Shown here: positions 31,667 to 41,462 of the stretch, in pieces
How the letters are laid out: each line of letters begins with the position of its first letter
Numbering within the stretch: position 1 is the first letter of the stretch
From: CAZHHH01 sp052400685
Lineage (GTDB): Bacteria > Bacteroidota > Bacteroidia > Bacteroidales > Marinilabiliaceae
Length of the DNA stretch: 64,000 nucleotides
NCBI GenBank assembly: GCA_052400685.1
Contig: JBQTGJ010000010.1
Direction: 5' to 3' (one strand)
The notes under the pieces: generated by a model
Seen by the model: the letters and a program-made list of their open reading frames with translations, nothing else
What the model was told of the DNA's origin: nothing
Database searches by the model: none
Position numbers and translations under genes: made by a program

Positions 31667-32023
31667 ATGAACTAAAGTATCGAATATAATAAAGCTTTTG
31701 ATTTAGCGAAAGAAATATACCATTATTGCAAGCAACTAAAAGAGGAGAAGAAGGAATATGATATTTCGAGGCAGTTGTTGAGGAGCGGAACATCAATTGG
31801 TGCAAACCTTGCTGAGGTCAATGGAGCAATTTCAAAACAAGATTTTTCCGCAAAGGTTAGTATTGCCTATAAAGGATGTCTTGAAACACAATTTTGGTTA
31901 AAATTTCCTTATGAAGTTACACTTATTGATATTATTGATTATGAATCCTTATTTAACAAAGCTGATGAAATTGGAAAAATACTTTTTACAATCCTAAAAA
32001 CAACAAGAATAAATAATCAGTGA
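31667..32023 (+). pseudogene. Four-helix-bundle (IVS/Avd-like) protein gene with stop at codon 3
   Basis: From the ATG at 31667 the frame reads MN, TAA, then SIEYNKAFDLAKEIYHYCKQ and continues open to LLRSGTSIGANLAE, SKQDFSAKVSIAYKGCLET and ILKTTRINNQ. This is the whole four-helix-bundle family (23S rRNA intervening-sequence protein, PF05635) apart from the nonsense codon. Re-initiation would need a non-ATG codon, for example TTG at 31775, which would lose the first helix. It interrupts an RND operon and is framed by repeat tracts at 31606 and 32009, as though inserted as a cassette. Such proteins are often found near repeats or retroelements. Confidence 0.75.
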
Positions 32024-32124
32024 ACAATGAACAGAGAACAATGATCAGTGAACTGCCAACTGGTAATTGATGACTGATGACTTGTAACTGTCACCTGATG
32101 ACTGCTAACTGACAACTGACAACT
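32009..32124. repeat. Degenerate AACTG/AACAATGA-type repeat tract up to the pump start codon
   Basis: Many overlapping motifs occur (CAGTGAACAATGAACAGAG, GAACTGCCAACTGGTAATTG, ATGACTGATGACTTGTAACT, GACAACTGACAACTGAAC). It ends five bases before the TTG start of the first pump gene, so it has replaced that gene's original upstream sequence. Confidence 0.75.
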
Positions 32125-32129
32125 GAACT

Positions 32130-35100
32130 TTGAAAAATTCATTTTCCATAAATATCATATTTCTTCTGCTCACCATAATAGGGATAGTTTTGATTCCTCG
32201 TTTGCCGGTGCAGTTACAGCCCCAACAACAGGGCAATACAATATATATTAATTGCAACTGGGATGGTATGGGTGCTGAGGTGGTAGAAAAAGAAATAACT
32301 TCTCCCATCGAGGGAGCATTGTCTGCTTTGCGTGGAGTTCACAAGATAACTTCTGAATCGCGTGAAGGCTCAGGAAGAGTTAGTGTGAGCTTCAAAAAGG
32401 GAGTTGATATGGATGCCGCTCGTTTTGAAGCTTCCAGTTTAATGCGAAGTCTTCATAGTCGTTTGCCCGAAGGGGTGGAGCTGCCACGTGTAAGTTACGG
32501 ACGGGGTGGAGGTGAAGATACGCCACGTTTGTTGATTTATACTGTAAATGGTGAGGGAAGTAGTTATTCGTTAAAGCAATATGTAGATAGACATATTATT
32601 CCTCGCATAAGTCATATTTCAGAAATTAGCAATGTTTATTCTTATGGTGCTTCCGGATTGGAGTGGGAATTGGAATATGATAAAAATGCTTTGCATAGGT
32701 ATGGGTTAAATGTTCGTGATCTTCAAAGTGCTTTAAGAGACAATTTAAATTCTAAAGAGTTGGGAATGACGAGTGTGGAAGAGGGGCGTGAAACCCGAAC
32801 CATCAATCTCACTTATAGTGGGCTTCCTTCCGATTCTATTAATTGGTCAGAATTTATAGTAGGTAATTTTAATAATAGAATAATAACACTTACCGATGTG
32901 GCTACCCCTCGTTTAAAAGAGAGTTTGCCACAATCTTATTATAGAGTTAATGGTCTCAGTTCTATTTATCTTGTTATTCACTCTGCCAAAGGAGCAAATC
33001 AGGTTGATCTGGCAGCCCGGATAAAATCAATCTTTAAAGAATTACAAGCAGGTTTCCCTCCCAACTTTTCTTTATTGGTAAATTATGATGCGTCTGAAGA
33101 GATCAATAAAGAGGTTAATAAAATAACTTTCAGATCATTACTTGCAATTATTATATTACTTCTGTTTGTATTATTTATCAGTCGCAAATGGCGTTATCTT
33201 CTTATTATTGCTTTAAGTCTTTTTGCAAATTTGACTATTGCTATCATCTTTTATTATTTTCTAAAGATCGAAATTCATATCTATAGTCTTGCCGGTATTA
33301 CCGTTTCGTTGGGTATGATAATCGACAATACCATTGTAATGGCCGATCATATACGTCATAGCGGTAATAAAAAAGCTTTTTTAGCTATTTTGGCGGCTAC
33401 ACTCACTACTATGGGGGCGATGGTAATTATTTTCTTTTTAAAAGAAAATCAGCGGCTTAATTTGGTCGATTTTGCAATTGTAATGTTGGTGAATCTTTCC
33501 GTTTCGTTAGCAGTCGCACTTTTTTTGGTGCCTGCCTTACTTGATCGTTTGCCCATAAAATTCTCACTTAAAAAAGGTGAGATACATCGAAAAAGAAGAG
33601 TTGTACGTTTTACCCATTATTACAGCAGGTTTTTACAATTCAGCTTTCGCCACAAATGGTTGTTTGTCGTGATTATTGTTTGGGGATTTGGTTTACCAGT
33701 GTTTTTTCTGCCCGATAATTTAGAACCTAAAAATGAAAAAGAAGACCTCAAATGGTATCATGAAGTTTACAATAAAACACTTGGTAATAGTACTTATGTG
33801 GCAGAAGTTAAACCTTGGGTAAATCGTATTTTAGGCGGTAGTTGGTATTGGTTTTCCAATTATTTTTCTTCAGATAATATGAATTGGGATGCTTCGGGTA
33901 CTCGATTATATGCACGTGGAACCATGCCCGATGGTTCCACCATTCATCAGATGAATGAAGTATTTATAAAATTAGAGAATTTTTTGGCTCAGTTTGATGA
34001 AATTAAACTATTTACCTCTCAAATTTATAATGCAGATAATGCCAGTTTAGAGATTTCTTTTATTCCAGAAGAAGAAAATGGAGCTTTCCCTCATATATTA
34101 AAAAATCAGTTAATCAATCAGGTATCTCAGATTGGTAGTGCCGATTTCTCAGTTTATGGCGTGGGACATGGATTTAGTAATGCAACATACGATGGTTATA
34201 GGAACAATCGCATAGAGTTGCGAGGTTTTAATTACGATTTAATGCTTGAAATAGCAAGTGTTTTTAAAGATACCCTACTGACAAATACACGCATACAGGA
34301 GGTTATTGTGCAGACGGGTAGCTCATGGCGAGGAAAACCTCGTTATGGTTTTGTTATGGGATTAAACCCAAATAGGTTAGAAGAAGTAGGAGCTTCTTTT
34401 AGTGATGTTTATAATGAGTTGTTATTTCAGTCGCCACGAGAAACTAGGGCAGGATATTTGGCAGAAAGTGAAGGAATGATACCTGTTATTTTGCGGGAAA
34501 AAGGTGCAGGAACTGCAACAGTGTGGGATATGCACAACGATATATTAAATTCTAAGACAGCATCGTTTCGTTTAAAAGATGTTGGTTTTTTGAAAAGAGA
34601 ACGCACTGGTGATATGATTCGTAAGGAAAATCAGGAGTACCTGCTTATGGTTGAATATGATTTTATTGGGCCATACCAGCTTAATGTCAGGGTAAGAGAG
34701 GGTTTTATGGAACGACTAAAAAAGCAGTTACCGGTAGGTTTTTCTGCACATGACCAAAGTAGTTGGGGCAGATGGCGTAAAGACGAAAAAAGTCAATATT
34801 GGCTTTTGCTTATTGTTGCTGTCATTGTTTTTATTTTATGTGCTATTTTATTTGAATCACTACGGCAACCATTAGCTGTCATAGCCAGCATTCCAGTATC
34901 TTTTATAGGTCTGTTTTTAACTTTTTCCATTTTCAAAATTAATTTTGATCAAGGAGGGTATGCAGCTATGGTGTTACTTTCGGGACTTACTGTAAATGCT
35001 ACTCTTTATATTATAAATGATTATAACATTTTACGTAAGAGATATCCTCGTCAATCAACAATAGCTCTATTTCTGAAAGCTTATAATCATAAAATAATTC

Positions 35101-35294
35101 CTATCATTTTAACTACCCTGTCAACTATCTTGGGGTTGTTGCCTTTTTTAATTGCAGGAAAAGATGAAGGTTTTTGGTTTTCATTGTCAGCGGGAGCTAC
35201 TGGAGGATTGATTTTTTCATTGCTTACGGTGGTGGTCTGGTTGCCTCTGATAATAACGCAAGGTTCTAAAAAATTAAAGATTTATTCAGCATGA
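32130..35294 (+). CDS. RND efflux transporter permease, subunit 1
   Basis: A 1054-aa AcrB-type protein with 12 predicted membrane segments in two halves. Landmarks are LPRLPVQLQPQQQGN-like entry (IPRLPVQLQPQQQG), VVEKEITSPIEGALSALRGV, ITVSLGMIIDNTIVMADHIR (TM4 region) and LLSGLTVNATLYIINDYNIL. The start is TTG at 32130; no ATG fits, and the repeat tract abuts it. The canonical TM4 pair of Asp residues appears reduced to IIDNT, so proton coupling should be checked. It overlaps the next pump gene by four bases (ATGA), suggesting a heteromeric pump of two distinct permeases. Confidence 0.9.
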   Translation: MKNSFSINIIFLLLTIIGIVLIPRLPVQLQPQQQGNTIYINCNWDGMGAEVVEKEITSPIEGALSALRGVHKITSESREGSGRVSVSFKKGVDMDAARFEASSLMRSLHSRLPEGVELPRVSYGRGGGEDTPRLLIYTVNGEGSSYSLKQYVDRHIIPRISHISEISNVYSYGASGLEWELEYDKNALHRYGLNVRDLQSALRDNLNSKELGMTSVEEGRETRTINLTYSGLPSDSINWSEFIVGNFNNRIITLTDVATPRLKESLPQSYYRVNGLSSIYLVIHSAKGANQVDLAARIKSIFKELQAGFPPNFSLLVNYDASEEINKEVNKITFRSLLAIIILLLFVLFISRKWRYLLIIALSLFANLTIAIIFYYFLKIEIHIYSLAGITVSLGMIIDNTIVMADHIRHSGNKKAFLAILAATLTTMGAMVIIFFLKENQRLNLVDFAIVMLVNLSVSLAVALFLVPALLDRLPIKFSLKKGEIHRKRRVVRFTHYYSRFLQFSFRHKWLFVVIIVWGFGLPVFFLPDNLEPKNEKEDLKWYHEVYNKTLGNSTYVAEVKPWVNRILGGSWYWFSNYFSSDNMNWDASGTRLYARGTMPDGSTIHQMNEVFIKLENFLAQFDEIKLFTSQIYNADNASLEISFIPEEENGAFPHILKNQLINQVSQIGSADFSVYGVGHGFSNATYDGYRNNRIELRGFNYDLMLEIASVFKDTLLTNTRIQEVIVQTGSSWRGKPRYGFVMGLNPNRLEEVGASFSDVYNELLFQSPRETRAGYLAESEGMIPVILREKGAGTATVWDMHNDILNSKTASFRLKDVGFLKRERTGDMIRKENQEYLLMVEYDFIGPYQLNVRVREGFMERLKKQLPVGFSAHDQSSWGRWRKDEKSQYWLLLIVAVIVFILCAILFESLRQPLAVIASIPVSFIGLFLTFSIFKINFDQGGYAAMVLLSGLTVNATLYIINDYNILRKRYPRQSTIALFLKAYNHKIIPIILTTLSTILGLLPFLIAGKDEGFWFSLSAGATGGLIFSLLTVVVWLPLIITQGSKKLKIYSA

Positions 35295-38200
35295 TAAAAT
35301 TTCTAATACATCGTCCTGTTGCAGTATTGATGACGTTTCTGGCAATTCTTACTTTAGGAATTCTGACTTCACGTCTATTGCCTGTTTCATTAATGCCGGA
35401 TATTGATATTCCGGAGATAACGATTCAGGTAAATCGTCCGGGGGCATCAGCTCGTCAAATAGAGGAGGGTATTGTTGCTACCATGCGTTATCAATTAATG
35501 CAAGTTCCATATTTGCAGAATTTGACTTCTGAGAGTTTAGACGGACGAGCTTCTATTAATCTTCGTTTTAGTTATGGGGCCGACATCAATTATGCCTTTA
35601 TTGATGTGAACGAAAAAATGGATGAGGCTATGCGCTATCTTCCCTCAGATTTGCAACGACCTGCAATTATTAAAGCTTCTGCATCCGATTTGCCTGTTTT
35701 CTATATTAATATGTGGATGGACGAAAATGATGAAGGTAAGTTTATGGAGCTGAGCGAACTTGCTAAAGCTGTAATTATAAAAAGATTGGAACAGCTTCCT
35801 GAAGTAGCCATGGTTGATGTAACAGGACAGATGGAACCTGAACTTTATATTGAACCTGATGAAAAATTATTGCGTTCACTTGATGTGTCAAATGTTCTGA
35901 TTACTAATGCGTTGGATCAGAATAATATATCTATGGGTTCTATAGAGGTAGTAGATGGGCAATATCGTTTTAATATTCGATTTGCGAATCGACTACGCAC
36001 CGTAGAAGATGTTAAAGATATACGTGTGCGGGTAGGTGATCGTATGATGCGTTTAGAGGAGTTGGCTAATATTGGTCTGCGTCCTAAAAAGCAGGAGGGG
36101 GTATTTCTTAGAAATGGTGATTTAGCGTTGTCTTTAGCTGTTGTAAAACAAGCTGATGCTCGTATGGATGTTTTGAAGGAAAAAACAGAAAAACTTCTCA
36201 ATCAATTGCGCCGAAATTATGAAGGAGTTCATTTAGAAATTGTGCGAGATCAAACAGCAATATTAGATTACTCTATCAGTAATTTAGAGACAAATTTAAT
36301 TTTTGGCGGAGTATTAGCATTCTTTATACTATTTTTCTTTTTGAAAGATGCCCGCTCACCATGGTTAATTGGCATTTCAGTGCCAGTATCATTGGTTATT
36401 TGTTTTTTACTGTTTTATGTAACCGGGTTATCAATTAATATCATCTCACTTTCAGGATTAATTCTAGGCATCGGGATGATTATTGATAGTTCTATTATTG
36501 TTATTGACAATATTGCACATTACATCAATCAGGGAAAAACTTTAGCTTTTGCATGTATCAAGGGAACTAATGAGGTGATTCGCCCTCTTATATCTTCTGT
36601 TTTAACAACTTGTGCCGTTTTTGTCCCATTAATTTTTATCAGTGGCATTTCAGGTGCTGTTTTTTATGATCAGGCATTGGCTGTCTCAATTGGTTTGGTG
36701 GCTTCTTTAATTGTTTCTATAACTTTAATCCCGGTATTATATCATCTGTTTAATAGACGATTGAACGATCGTAAACAGTATAAAAAGGGGAGGGCGACTC
36801 TCATTTTAGAAAAAATAAATCTTTTTAAAACCGAGGACATTTACGAAAAAGGATTTGATAAGGTGTTTCGTTCCCGTCGTTTCTTTATGGTATTGTTTTT
36901 ATCTCTTTTAATACCAATTTGTCTTTTTGCCATCTATTTAAAGAAAGAGCGATTTCCTTATTTTACGCGTGATGACCTTTTTGTTGATGTGAATTGGAAT
37001 ACCAATCTCAATCTGGCGGAAAATATTGAAAGGGTAACGTTAATAAGACAAGAAACAGCGCAATTTTCAGAATTCAGCAATAGCTACACAGGAACTCAAA
37101 ATTACTTGTTGCATAAAGATATAGATCAGTCGGTTTCGGAAGCTAAGATATATTTTAAATGTAGTAATTCTGAACATATCAATGACTTGAAAGAAAGGGT
37201 CGCGTCTGTTATTAAAAATAGATGGCCGGATGCGCTTTATACATTTTCCGCCCCCGAAACTATTTTTGAGAAAATGTTTAAACAATCTGAAGCGTTATTA
37301 GTCGTGCGCATAAGTGATGATGGAGCAAGAGGGATACCTGATTTGGAAAAGTCAGTTGCTATTACCAACCATCTGGCAGATATTATTCCTAAATCTGAAC
37401 CTATGTCTCCGGCTGCTGAATCGCATATCGAAATTAGAACCATGAGCGACAGAATGGCGCTTTACAATGTTGATCATCAAACACTTTTTTATCGTTTACA
37501 AACAGCTCTTAATGCATGGCAAGTTGGCGTTTTGCATACTGGTTCGCAATATGTTCCTATGGTTATTGGTAATACACCTATTCCAATAAATCGCTTGCTA
37601 AACGAAATAAAGGTAGTTAGTCGCGACAATATTGAAATACCGGTAAGCGCATTAGTCACTTCATCTAAATGTAATGATTATAAGGTTTTGTATGGTAGTA
37701 CTGAAGGAGTTTTTGTCCCTGTTAATATTAATCGTTTACCGGATTCTAAAGTAAATAGATGGATGCAAATAATTTCCGGGGAATTAAAATCCAATTTCGA
37801 TGTGAATACCAGCTTCTCCGGGAGTTGGTTCGAAGCACGACAAACGATCAAAGAGTTAAGTGTGGTTTTGCTTATTTCGTTGGCATTACTTTATTTTATT
37901 TTGGCTGCACAATTTGAATCCTTACGTCAACCAATAATTTTACTGTTAGAAATTCCTATTGACATTGCGGGTGGTCTTTTTATGTTATGGATTTTTGGTG
38001 GTTCCATAAATATTATGTCCATGATTGGAATTGTGGTGATGAGTGGAATTGTAGTAAACGACTCTATCTTAAAAGTAGATACCATCAACCGACTTCGTAG
38101 AGGTGGTATGCCACTGGTGGAAGCTATAAAAGAAGGGGGACATCGTCGTTTGAAACCTATTATTATGACTAGTATCACTACGATTGTTGCGTTGATGCCT

Positions 38201-38365
38201 GTTTTATGGGGGGGTGGAATGGGTAATGAAATGCAAAAACCGTTGGCATTAACTGTTATTGGTAGTATGGTACTGGGAACTATTGTTAGTCTCTATTTTA
38301 TTCCGCTTTTGTATTATTATTTATATAGAAAAGAGGTATCTAAATCAGAAATTTTAAATTCTTAA
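35291..38365 (+). CDS. RND efflux transporter permease, subunit 2
   Basis: A 1024-aa AcrB/MdtBC-type protein. It starts MIKFLIHRPVAVLMTFLAIL, then SRLLPVSLMPDIDIPEITIQ, the standard entry of Bacteroidota pumps. TM4 carries LSGLILGIGMIIDSSIIVID and the C-terminal half MIGIVVMSGIVVNDSILKVD. The ATG overlaps the previous stop, implying translational coupling and a two-permease complex as in MdtBC. The substrate is unknown. Its position downstream of peptide modules and a transglutaminase-like protein makes a secreted product possible, but drug or lipid export is the default. Confidence 0.92.
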   Translation: MIKFLIHRPVAVLMTFLAILTLGILTSRLLPVSLMPDIDIPEITIQVNRPGASARQIEEGIVATMRYQLMQVPYLQNLTSESLDGRASINLRFSYGADINYAFIDVNEKMDEAMRYLPSDLQRPAIIKASASDLPVFYINMWMDENDEGKFMELSELAKAVIIKRLEQLPEVAMVDVTGQMEPELYIEPDEKLLRSLDVSNVLITNALDQNNISMGSIEVVDGQYRFNIRFANRLRTVEDVKDIRVRVGDRMMRLEELANIGLRPKKQEGVFLRNGDLALSLAVVKQADARMDVLKEKTEKLLNQLRRNYEGVHLEIVRDQTAILDYSISNLETNLIFGGVLAFFILFFFLKDARSPWLIGISVPVSLVICFLLFYVTGLSINIISLSGLILGIGMIIDSSIIVIDNIAHYINQGKTLAFACIKGTNEVIRPLISSVLTTCAVFVPLIFISGISGAVFYDQALAVSIGLVASLIVSITLIPVLYHLFNRRLNDRKQYKKGRATLILEKINLFKTEDIYEKGFDKVFRSRRFFMVLFLSLLIPICLFAIYLKKERFPYFTRDDLFVDVNWNTNLNLAENIERVTLIRQETAQFSEFSNSYTGTQNYLLHKDIDQSVSEAKIYFKCSNSEHINDLKERVASVIKNRWPDALYTFSAPETIFEKMFKQSEALLVVRISDDGARGIPDLEKSVAITNHLADIIPKSEPMSPAAESHIEIRTMSDRMALYNVDHQTLFYRLQTALNAWQVGVLHTGSQYVPMVIGNTPIPINRLLNEIKVVSRDNIEIPVSALVTSSKCNDYKVLYGSTEGVFVPVNINRLPDSKVNRWMQIISGELKSNFDVNTSFSGSWFEARQTIKELSVVLLISLALLYFILAAQFESLRQPIILLLEIPIDIAGGLFMLWIFGGSINIMSMIGIVVMSGIVVNDSILKVDTINRLRRGGMPLVEAIKEGGHRRLKPIIMTSITTIVALMPVLWGGGMGNEMQKPLALTVIGSMVLGTIVSLYFIPLLYYYLYRKEVSKSEILNS

Positions 38366-38409
38366 CCTTTCCATTTTTGATACCAAATCCAAATTTAATT
38401 TTTTTTCGT

Positions 38410-39912
38410 ATGAAAAGAACGGTCTTATTTTTTGCCTTTTTTATATTGTCTCTATTTCATGGGTTTTCGCAGGGTACTATTCGTTTGACCATAGATAATG
38501 CTCTAAAATTGGCTCGGGAGCAATCCTTGCAGATGTTTTTGAACAAGCATTATTATATGGCCGATTATTGGGCTTATCGAAGTTTTCGAGCCAATTATTT
38601 GCCTACGCTTAATTTGGAGACAACGCCGGTGTCTTATGCTAAAGCTTCGGGTTTGAGGTATAATTCTGTAAGTAAGACGGACGAGTTTGTGAGAACCGAA
38701 AATTTGAGTTCCGATCTTACGCTTAATCTTTCTCAGAAAGTGGCGGCAACTGGTGGTACTTTTTTTGTGCAGAGCGATTTGAGTCGTATCGAAAATTACG
38801 GATTCAATCCATATACACAATATTCATCACGCCCTGTTGGGATTGGATACAATCAAGAGCTTTTCGGATTCAATTCAATGAAGTGGCAACGTAAAATTGA
38901 ACCGCTTAAATTTGAGAAAGCAAAACAAGAGTATCTGCAATCAACCGAAGAGATGCATTTGTCTACTGTTGTTTATTTTTTCAGTTTTCTGCGTACTTCC
39001 AGTCAAATGGAAATTGCTCATACCAATGTCGATAATACGGCCAATTTGTTGGACGTTGCGAAACAACGTTTTTTGTTGGGATCGGTAACCCGTGAAGAGT
39101 TGCTCGATCTAAGACTATCGCATAACAATGCTTTGATAGCCCTTCAGGAGGCTCAACTTAATTATCGGGAATCGAAGGAAAGTTTTTTAAATTTTTTAAT
39201 GTTACCTACCGATATAGAATTGGAAGCAGTGGTACCCAATAAAATGCCTGTTGATGAGGTGGATGTTTCAACTGTTTTGCAAAAAGCTTTGGATAACAAT
39301 CCGGATATTTTGCAACTTGAACAAAATTTGCTTGCCAGTCAGCGTGATGTGGATGCCTCCAATAAGGCCCGTCATTTCCAAAGCAATGTGTCTCTTTCCT
39401 ATGGACTGATTAAAGATGACGGTTCGGAGATGAATAATGGTCAGTTAAAAAATGTTTATAGTCCTGATTTTGATACTTATCAGCAGGTAATGGTTGGCAT
39501 CAGTATTCCTATTTTAGATTGGGGTAATCGTAAAGGACAATATGAAGTCGCTAAATCGCAATATCAGATTACGCAGGTGGCTTCACAGAAATCTTTGCAG
39601 CAATTTAAACAGAATGCTATAACCGAGGCTATTGCATTTAATATTCAAAAATCGCGTGTGGAAGCGGCAGCTCTTTCCGATACTTTGGCCACCGAGAGTT
39701 ATGAATTGACTATAACTCGCTTCAAGAAAGGACAGACTGATGTTTTAAGACTCACATCTTCTCAAACAGCAAAAGATAATGCCAGGTTGCAATACATTAA
39801 TGCGTTGGCGCAATATTGGAATTATTATTTTAAACTTAGAAGTTTAACGCTTCATGACTTTGAAAAGAATATGGATGTTGAGTTTGACGAAGCGGCAATT
39901 TTGGGGCTTTAA
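38410..39912 (+). CDS. TolC-family outer-membrane channel
   Basis: The start at 38410 (MKRTVLFFAFFILSLFHGFS) gives a normal signal peptide; an upstream in-frame ATG at 38377 would add 11 residues. The protein of about 500 residues has the internal repeat of TolC proteins, with paired helical stretches beginning TIDNALKLAREQSLQMFLNK and VLQKALDNNPDILQLEQNLL. The motif VGISIPILDWGNRKGQYEVA is the usual second-half strand-turn. It completes the tripartite efflux system with the adaptor and pumps upstream (44 bases after the second pump). Confidence 0.92.
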   Translation: MKRTVLFFAFFILSLFHGFSQGTIRLTIDNALKLAREQSLQMFLNKHYYMADYWAYRSFRANYLPTLNLETTPVSYAKASGLRYNSVSKTDEFVRTENLSSDLTLNLSQKVAATGGTFFVQSDLSRIENYGFNPYTQYSSRPVGIGYNQELFGFNSMKWQRKIEPLKFEKAKQEYLQSTEEMHLSTVVYFFSFLRTSSQMEIAHTNVDNTANLLDVAKQRFLLGSVTREELLDLRLSHNNALIALQEAQLNYRESKESFLNFLMLPTDIELEAVVPNKMPVDEVDVSTVLQKALDNNPDILQLEQNLLASQRDVDASNKARHFQSNVSLSYGLIKDDGSEMNNGQLKNVYSPDFDTYQQVMVGISIPILDWGNRKGQYEVAKSQYQITQVASQKSLQQFKQNAITEAIAFNIQKSRVEAAALSDTLATESYELTITRFKKGQTDVLRLTSSQTAKDNARLQYINALAQYWNYYFKLRSLTLHDFEKNMDVEFDEAAILGL

Positions 39913-40092
39913 AATTTTTGATGGAGATGTTTTATTGTAATATAATGCCGGCAAGTGGGACTCTTGGTAATGTTAAATAGTGATCATTAGTATTGTTATT
40001 GTGTGTCGAAAATCAATAGAATATATGATGTTAATCTGAGGGCGACGATAGTTTAATTATTTATCAAATGCTTTTTAGTAGCTTAGTTTATA

Positions 40093-41223
40093 ATGACTAA
40101 ATTTTTTAGATTTTTATTCCCAATAATCATTTTATTTCATCTATTGATGGGCATTGTCTGGTTGTCGATAGCATGGGGTGTTGCATGGAGTATGTCTTGG
40201 ATTTTAACTTCGTCAGCACATAGTGTGGCTAATTTTCGAAAAAAGATTTATTTATCTTATCCATTTCTATTAGTGGGTGTTATTGTGGTAGCTGTTTTTT
40301 TTAAAACCTTAATCTTTGGTATCTATAATATCCCATCAGGATCAATGAAGGAGACTTTGGTCCCGGGTGATGTTGTATGGGTTAATAGTATGGCTTATGG
40401 ACCACGCCTACCATATTCTCCTTATGAAATTTCGTGGGTTAATGTTTTGGTTTGGTTGTGGGAAGGGAAAAAGGACGATATGACCCAGCACTGGTGGGCC
40501 TATAGACGTCTTAAAGGATTTGGGAAACCAAAATGTGGCGATGTTGTGGTATTCAATCATCCTACCAAAGGCGATGTTTTTATTAAAAGACTTGTGGCGT
40601 TGCCGGGTGATACTTTGCAAATTATAGAAGGAAGTCTTTTTATTAATGGTGTGTTGCAACCGGTGCCTTCTAAAGCTATATATTATTCTAAAATAAGATT
40701 TCGGAATGAACAAGTAGCTTATTTGTTGATTGACAGTTTAAGTTTGCCGGTTTGGAGACAATCAGAACCATCTTTGTTTAACGGTTTTCTTACTCATGAT
40801 CAGATTTATAGTTTAGCTCAACATGCCGGTGTGTTGCATGCCGGTATTGATCCAATAAGGGCCGATACTGCCTGGCAGGTATATCCAAAATCACAAAAAT
40901 TGGATTGGTCCATCGATAATTACGGTCCCTATGTCCTGCCTTATAAAGGGATGGCTATTGTCAAGAACCCGAAGAACCTTGAGTTGTATGGTCGTTTAAT
41001 TGCGCAGGAAGGAAATGGTATAGGACTGGAGGGTGAGGATGATCGATATTGTTTTGAGCACGATTATTTTTTTATGTTGGGCGATAATTTTCACGATAGC
41101 GGCGATTCTCGTTATTTTGGACCGGTAAATGAAGAATTGTTAATAGGAAAGGCGTCTTTTATTCTTTTTTCAAAGTCAGATAAATATAAAAAGCTAGAAA
41201 GATTTTTTTGTCGAGTGAAATGA
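40093..41223 (+). CDS. lepB: Signal peptidase I, large Bacteroidota type
   Basis: A 376-aa S26A signal peptidase. Hydrophobic segments lie at about 8-35 and 52-75. Catalytic Ser84 is in NIPSGSMKETLVPGD and general-base Lys165 in FIKRLVALPGDTL. Box E is MLGDNFHDSGDSRYFGPV, with GKASFILFSK near the end. It cleaves signal peptides on the periplasmic side of the inner membrane. It lies 180 bases after the TolC-like gene on the same strand. Whether this is the main housekeeping enzyme or an extra one dedicated to the peptide cluster cannot be decided from one window. Confidence 0.92.
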   Translation: MTKFFRFLFPIIILFHLLMGIVWLSIAWGVAWSMSWILTSSAHSVANFRKKIYLSYPFLLVGVIVVAVFFKTLIFGIYNIPSGSMKETLVPGDVVWVNSMAYGPRLPYSPYEISWVNVLVWLWEGKKDDMTQHWWAYRRLKGFGKPKCGDVVVFNHPTKGDVFIKRLVALPGDTLQIIEGSLFINGVLQPVPSKAIYYSKIRFRNEQVAYLLIDSLSLPVWRQSEPSLFNGFLTHDQIYSLAQHAGVLHAGIDPIRADTAWQVYPKSQKLDWSIDNYGPYVLPYKGMAIVKNPKNLELYGRLIAQEGNGIGLEGEDDRYCFEHDYFFMLGDNFHDSGDSRYFGPVNEELLIGKASFILFSKSDKYKKLERFFCRVK

Positions 41224-41246
41224 GGTGTCTCTTCAATCATTAATTA

Positions 41247-41271
41247 GGGCTTGTACTTACGCACAAAGCCC
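41247..41271 (+). terminator. Weak hairpin after signal peptidase gene
   Basis: GGGCTTGT pairs with ACAAAGCCC with one bulged A, 23 bases beyond the stop. There is no T-run, so its role is uncertain. Confidence 0.3.
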
Positions 41272-41312
41272 CAATTCCTATTTTCTATGATTGTTAGCAA
41301 GTCATCTATATT

Positions 41313-41457
41313 TAGTCTCAGCAAGAAAATTCAGGTGTTTGATAATAAAAGTTCAAATTCAAGGCTTTCCAGGTTATGAAAATGTTAGTTTACTTGCGTA
41401 AATTGCCATTTTAAGGACAAGCGTTTTGCCGCAGTTGAACTATTCTCGCAAACACTA
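41313..41457. mobile_element. TA-flanked palindromic MITE-like element, variant ends
   Basis: The left end is TAGTCTCAGCAAGAAAATTC and the right end CGCAAACACTA. The core has TTCAAGGCTTTCCAGG, GTTTACTTGCGTAAAT and AGGACAAGCG. It ends five bases before the TonB receptor stop. Confidence 0.7.
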
Positions 41458-41462
41458 AATAG

